Source of the DNA: Lacinutrix sp. Hel_I_90
GTDB lineage: Bacteria; Bacteroidota; Bacteroidia; Flavobacteriales; Flavobacteriaceae
DNA length: 64,000 nt
Reading direction: 5' to 3'
Assembly (NCBI RefSeq): GCF_000934685.1
Contig: NZ_JYNQ01000001.1
Span: forward strand, 3,509,501 to 3,573,500
Both the position numbers and the translations under genes were made by a program. Position 1 is the stretch's first letter; each line of letters begins with the position of its first letter. Below are positions 60,521 through 64,000 of this stretch, one piece after another. The notes below the pieces were generated by a model, which had not been told where the DNA came from, did no database searches, and saw only the letters and a program-made list of their open reading frames with translations.

Positions 60521-61648
60521 ATGAAAAATGAAAAAAACATGCGAAAAGGGTTTGTATTTAAACAATACGAAGCACCTTCACAGTCGCCTTTCGAGAAACT
60601 CTTCGATATTTTTAAAGAGTTAATTACCCATACTTCAGGGGATTTTGATGAAGCCATAGATTGGTTGCGAGAGTTGGATAAAGAATACGATTTAACGACA
60701 CCAGAGTATACTATTGATGATTTTATTGAAGACTTAAAAGCGAAAGGATATATTCGCGAAGAAATTAAACCAGACGGCTCAAAAGGCACTGGTATTACTG
60801 CAAAAACAGAACGTGCCATTCGCCAGTCGGCTTTAGATCAAATCTTTGGACAAATAAAAAAAAGTGGTTCTGGAAATCATAAAAGTAAGGGTGTTGGCAT
60901 AGGAGATGAGCACACCGGTGATTTTAGAAACTATCAGTTTGGGGATAGTTTAGATAAAGTGTCTATAACCGAAAGTCTTCGAAATGCACAAATAAATCAT
61001 GGTATTGCAGATTTTAACTTGACAGAAGATGATTTAGTGGTTGAAGAAACGACTCATAAATCTCAAATGAGTACCGTACTTATGATTGATATTAGTCATA
61101 GTATGATTTTATATGGTGAAGATCGTATTACACCGGCTAAAAAAGTAGCCATGGCTTTAGCTGAATTAATTACCACGCGTTACCCAAAGGATACTTTAGA
61201 TATTTTGGTTTTTGGAAACGATGCCTGGACCATTCAGATTAAAGATTTACCCTATTTAAACGTGGGGCCTTATCATACTAATACGGTTGCAGGTTTGAAA
61301 TTAGCTATGGATTTACTCCGTAGAAAACGGAATACCAACAAGCAAATTTTTATGATTACCGACGGAAAACCCAGTTGTTTAAGATTGCCAGACGGGACGT
61401 ATTATAAAGATAGTAATGGGCTTAATCCATACATTACTAATAAATGCTATGCACAAGCACAGCAAGCCAGAAGATTACACATTCCCATCACTACCTTTAT
61501 GATTGCGCAAGATAATTATCTTATGCAGTTTGTAGAGGAGTTTACTCGAGCCAATCAAGGGAAAGCCTTTTATACCGGTTTAAAAGGTTTAGGTGAAATG
61601 ATTTTTGAAGATTACGAAACGAATAGAAAAAAGAGAATAAAAGGATAA
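60521..61648 (+). CDS. VWA-domain protein (MoxR partner)
   Basis: 375 residues from ATG 60521 (MKNEKNMRKGFVFKQYEAPS); ATG 60539 would also fit. A helical N-terminal part (about 15-170) is followed by a VWA domain: VLMIDISHSMIL gives the DxSxS metal site, HTNTVAGL the Thr, and FMITDGKPS the Asp. The metal site is complete. Cytoplasmic, with no signal peptide. It lies 71 bases before the MoxR-like gene and acts with it. It probably couples ATPase activity to a protein target. Confidence 0.93.
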   Translation: MKNEKNMRKGFVFKQYEAPSQSPFEKLFDIFKELITHTSGDFDEAIDWLRELDKEYDLTTPEYTIDDFIEDLKAKGYIREEIKPDGSKGTGITAKTERAIRQSALDQIFGQIKKSGSGNHKSKGVGIGDEHTGDFRNYQFGDSLDKVSITESLRNAQINHGIADFNLTEDDLVVEETTHKSQMSTVLMIDISHSMILYGEDRITPAKKVAMALAELITTRYPKDTLDILVFGNDAWTIQIKDLPYLNVGPYHTNTVAGLKLAMDLLRRKRNTNKQIFMITDGKPSCLRLPDGTYYKDSNGLNPYITNKCYAQAQQARRLHIPITTFMIAQDNYLMQFVEEFTRANQGKAFYTGLKGLGEMIFEDYETNRKKRIKG

Positions 61649-61719
61649 AAGAAAGTTAAGAGTTACAAGTTAAACCGTACACGTTTTGCTTACTCAAATG
61701 AAAAAGAATATAAAGAACT

Positions 61720-63186
61720 ATGGATATAAAAAGTATTAAAACTTTAGGCGATTTAAAAAAATCTGGATACAAAAGCAAATCGATTAAAGAGGAGTTAAGA
61801 GCTAATTTAATAGAAAAAATAAAGAACAAGCAAACCACCTTTGAAGGGGTTCATGGTTATGAGAATACCGTGATTCCAGAACTGGAACGTGCTATTTTGT
61901 CGCGACATAATATTAATTTTTTGGGTTTACGCGGACAAGCAAAAACGCGATTAGCACGATTGATGCTTAATTTATTAGATGCGTATATTCCCATCGTGGA
62001 AGGTTCTGAAATTAATGATGATCCAATGCAGCCCATTTCTCGTTATGCGATAGAATTAATTAAAGAAAAAGGAGAAGATACGCCAATTTCATGGCTACAT
62101 AGAAGTGAGCGTTTCGCTGAAAAGTTAGCAACACCAGATGTAACCGTAGCCGATATTATTGGTGATGTGGACCCTATAAAAGCGGCAAACTTGAAATTAA
62201 GTTATGCTGATGATCGCGTGATTCATTACGGGATGATTCCAAGAGCTAACCGGTGTATTTTTGTGATTAATGAGTTGCCCGATTTACAAGCCAGAATTCA
62301 AGTGGCCTTATTTAACATTTTACAGGAAGGTGATATACAAATAAGAGGATTTAAATTACGCCTGCCTTTAGATATGCAGTTTATTTTCACAGCAAACCCT
62401 GAAGATTACACCAATAGAGGGAGTATTGTTACGCCTTTAAAAGATAGAATAGGCTCGCAGATTTTAACGCATTATCCTATGGATATTGAGACTGCAAAAA
62501 CAATTACAGCACAAGAAGCGAAGTTAGACGCTAGACAAAAAGAACAAATTCACGTCCCGGAATTAGCTAAAGATTTATTAGAACAGATTGTATTTGAAGC
62601 GCGGGAAAGTGACTTTATAGATGAAAAGAGTGGCGTAAGTGCACGTTTAAGTATTACCGCTTATGAAAACCTATTAAGTACTGCCGAATTGCGTTCTTTA
62701 AAAGGAGGAGATGATAAAACAACGGTTAGACTATCAGATTTTTTAGGGATTATTCCTGCTATTACTGGTAAAGTAGAGTTGGTATATGAAGGAGAACAAG
62801 AAGGTGCAGCACAAGTCGCTTATAACTTAATTGGCGAAGCCGTTAAGAGTTTGTTTATTGAATTTTTCCCGAAGATTGAAAAGTTAAAGAAACAAGAAGA
62901 TGAAAGCCCTTATGATGATGTGGTTTCGTGGTTTTTTAATAATTCTGACGGTTTTGAGTTGCTGGATGGTTTAAGCGATAAAGAATATAAAGCCTTGTTG
63001 GATACGGTAACACCTTTAGATGATTTGTTAGCAGAACATCAACCAAATACAACAAAAGCAGAAAGCTATTTTGTTAAAGAATTCGTGCTTTGGGCTTTAG
63101 TAGAGTACAAGCAATTAAGCAAATACAGATTTACAGAAGGGATTCAGTTTAAAGACCCTTATGGTAGTTTTATAAGTGGCATTTAA
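61720..63186 (+). CDS. MoxR/magnesium-chelatase-like AAA+ ATPase
   Basis: 488 residues. Walker A is GLRGQAKT (69-76). Walker B reads FVINE (180-184), in which Asn stands in place of the usual Asp of the DE pair. Sensor 1 is in FIFTANPED (about 220), and the arginine-finger region follows in GSIVTPLKDRIGSQILTHYP. A C-terminal helical part of about 150 residues follows. It forms a two-gene unit with the VWA protein, second such pair in this window. ATPase activity may be altered by the Walker B change. Overlaps the convergent OsmC fusion by 4 bases. Confidence 0.9.
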   Translation: MDIKSIKTLGDLKKSGYKSKSIKEELRANLIEKIKNKQTTFEGVHGYENTVIPELERAILSRHNINFLGLRGQAKTRLARLMLNLLDAYIPIVEGSEINDDPMQPISRYAIELIKEKGEDTPISWLHRSERFAEKLATPDVTVADIIGDVDPIKAANLKLSYADDRVIHYGMIPRANRCIFVINELPDLQARIQVALFNILQEGDIQIRGFKLRLPLDMQFIFTANPEDYTNRGSIVTPLKDRIGSQILTHYPMDIETAKTITAQEAKLDARQKEQIHVPELAKDLLEQIVFEARESDFIDEKSGVSARLSITAYENLLSTAELRSLKGGDDKTTVRLSDFLGIIPAITGKVELVYEGEQEGAAQVAYNLIGEAVKSLFIEFFPKIEKLKKQEDESPYDDVVSWFFNNSDGFELLDGLSDKEYKALLDTVTPLDDLLAEHQPNTTKAESYFVKEFVLWALVEYKQLSKYRFTEGIQFKDPYGSFISGI

Positions 63187-64000
63187 ACAATTTTAGTGAT
63201 GATCTGCACTTCATTGTGTAGGGTTTTATGAACAGGGCACTTATTGGCAATCTGTAGTAGTCGTTCTCTTTGTTTACTGTCTAAAGCCCCTGTTAATTTA
63301 ATTTCACGATTGAAAGTGTCTATTTTTGCAGCAGTGTTTTCACAGTTTTCACAATCTGCAGCATGCACTTTACCATAGCTGGTATGGACCTCTACGTTCT
63401 CTACCTTCCAACCTTTACGTGTTGCATACATTTGAATAGTCATAGCTGTACATGCAGAAAGACCTGCAGAGACTAATTCATAAGGTGAAGGGCCAAAATC
63501 GTTTCCGCCATAGCTTACAGGTTCATCTGCGGTCATATAATGATTGCCTACTTTCATAAGTGTTGTGAAACCATCAGCTGCGTCTAAGCTCGCAATGACT
63601 TGATGTTTTGTTGCTGGTTGTTCGTTTTTTGGGGTATCGACGTAACGCTTAGCCCAATTAGCAATTATACGACCTACATAATTAGAGTCTTCTTTTCGCA
63701 TGAGCAGATGATCTGCTCCGTCTATAGAAATGAAACTTTTTGGATGATGCGCGGCAATATAAAGGGCTTCTGCATTCTGTATGGCTACTATGGTGTCTTG
63801 TGGCGAATGTATCACTAATAAGGCTTTGCGTAAGTTTTTTGCAACTTCAGGTAACGACTGATTTTCTAAATCGTCTAAAAATTGTTTTTTTATTGTAAAC
63901 TCGCGACCACCTAAATTAACCTTCGCTTTGCCATTAGTCTTAATTTCAGCAAGGCTGCTTTGTAATAAGTGTTGAACGTGTTTTGGGTTGGAAGGCGCAC
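63183..64000 (-). CDS. Alpha/beta-hydrolase-OsmC fusion protein (N-terminus outside window)
   Basis: The frame is open to the window edge, so the GTG at 63815 is not the real start. The visible N-terminal part has LLVIHSPQDTIV and SIDGADHLL, the catalytic Asp and His of an alpha/beta hydrolase. From about 63650 the OsmC domain follows: GFTTLMKVGNHYMTADEPV, GPSPYELVSAGLSACTAMTI with the reactive Cys, and CPVHKTLHNEV with the second Cys. OsmC proteins reduce organic peroxides. The fusion is known in Bacteroidota and Proteobacteria. The nucleophile Ser lies outside the window. Confidence 0.93.
   Translation of the reverse strand, partial: APSNPKHVQHLLQSSLAEIKTNGKAKVNLGGREFTIKKQFLDDLENQSLPEVAKNLRKALLVIHSPQDTIVAIQNAEALYIAAHHPKSFISIDGADHLLMRKEDSNYVGRIIANWAKRYVDTPKNEQPATKHQVIASLDAADGFTTLMKVGNHYMTADEPVSYGGNDFGPSPYELVSAGLSACTAMTIQMYATRKGWKVENVEVHTSYGKVHAADCENCENTAAKIDTFNREIKLTGALDSKQRERLLQIANKCPVHKTLHNEVQIITKIV

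Noticed and set aside
61671-61690. Short match to the 76-bp repeat (ACACGTTTTGCT)
   Set aside because: Only 12 bases, without either hairpin; not enough to call a repeat copy.

Overview
The window is an AT-rich chromosomal segment from a Bacteroidota bacterium, almost certainly a marine-type member of the Flavobacteriaceae. The evidence is consistent throughout: TonB-dependent receptors with carboxypeptidase-like N-terminal domains, two proteins ending in type IX secretion (T9SS) sorting domains, many short lipoproteins, TAnnTTTG-type -7 promoter boxes, weak Shine-Dalgarno sequences, and family-typical genes (LETM1-related protein, 2TM-domain proteins, a PspC/DUF2807 group). No rRNA, tRNA, CRISPR array, integrase or transposase was seen. 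Both ends cut genes: a hybrid histidine kinase on the left and an alpha/beta-hydrolase-OsmC fusion on the right.

Layout. 0-5 kb: kinase tail, then a minus-strand PadR-PspC-SnoaL-DUF2807 envelope-stress-like group and a DUF4870 protein. 5-6.9 kb: DUF4442, AIM24-like and a 65-aa protein closed by a strong terminator. 6.9-10.3 kb: a four-gene putative copper locus (Cys-motif small protein, MbnP-like lipoprotein, MbnH-like di-heme peroxidase, beta-barrel with CDLCGCS). 10.3-12 kb: oxyR divergent from dps. 12-20.9 kb: DUF2141, OmpA with TSP3 repeats, and a tightly packed six-gene operon (SpoIIM, membrane protein, DUF4129, DUF4350, MoxR, DUF58) divergent from an RDD protein. 20.9-21.1 kb: a 76-78 bp tandem repeat. 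21-30 kb: TRIC-type channel, cyclophilin lipoprotein, secreted alpha-amylase, NUDIX, acyltransferase-like, an ECF sigma pair, an unexplained structured block, NDH-2 and YhhN. 30-43 kb: a TonB receptor followed by a long minus-strand accessory run of secreted or lipid-anchored proteins, mostly unrecognised, including a mono-haem protein and its operon partner. 43.6-46.9 kb: TPR protein plus LytS/2TM/LytTR signalling operon. 46.9-49.4 kb: T9SS-exported NHL propeller and LETM1-related protein. 49.6-57 kb: split DUF4331 pair, TPR lipoprotein and TonB receptor, facing an ECF sigma/anti-sigma pair and a Cu/Zn superoxide dismutase lipoprotein. 57-64 kb: a very large VPS10/BNR propeller, a VWA protein and second MoxR-type ATPase, and the hydrolase-OsmC fusion.

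How parts may work together (inference). Several clusters concern metals and oxidative stress at the cell envelope: MbnP/MbnH, OxyR/Dps, Cu/Zn SOD with an ECF system, and the DUF4331/TonB group. The two MoxR systems are each paired with a VWA-class partner (DUF58 or VWA), as is usual for this ATPase family. The best candidates for under-described biology are the MbnP/MbnH locus with its two extra cysteine-motif partners, the split DUF4331 operon, the mono-haem pair at 37.8-41.0 kb, and the structured intergenic blocks at 20.9 and 27.7 kb.
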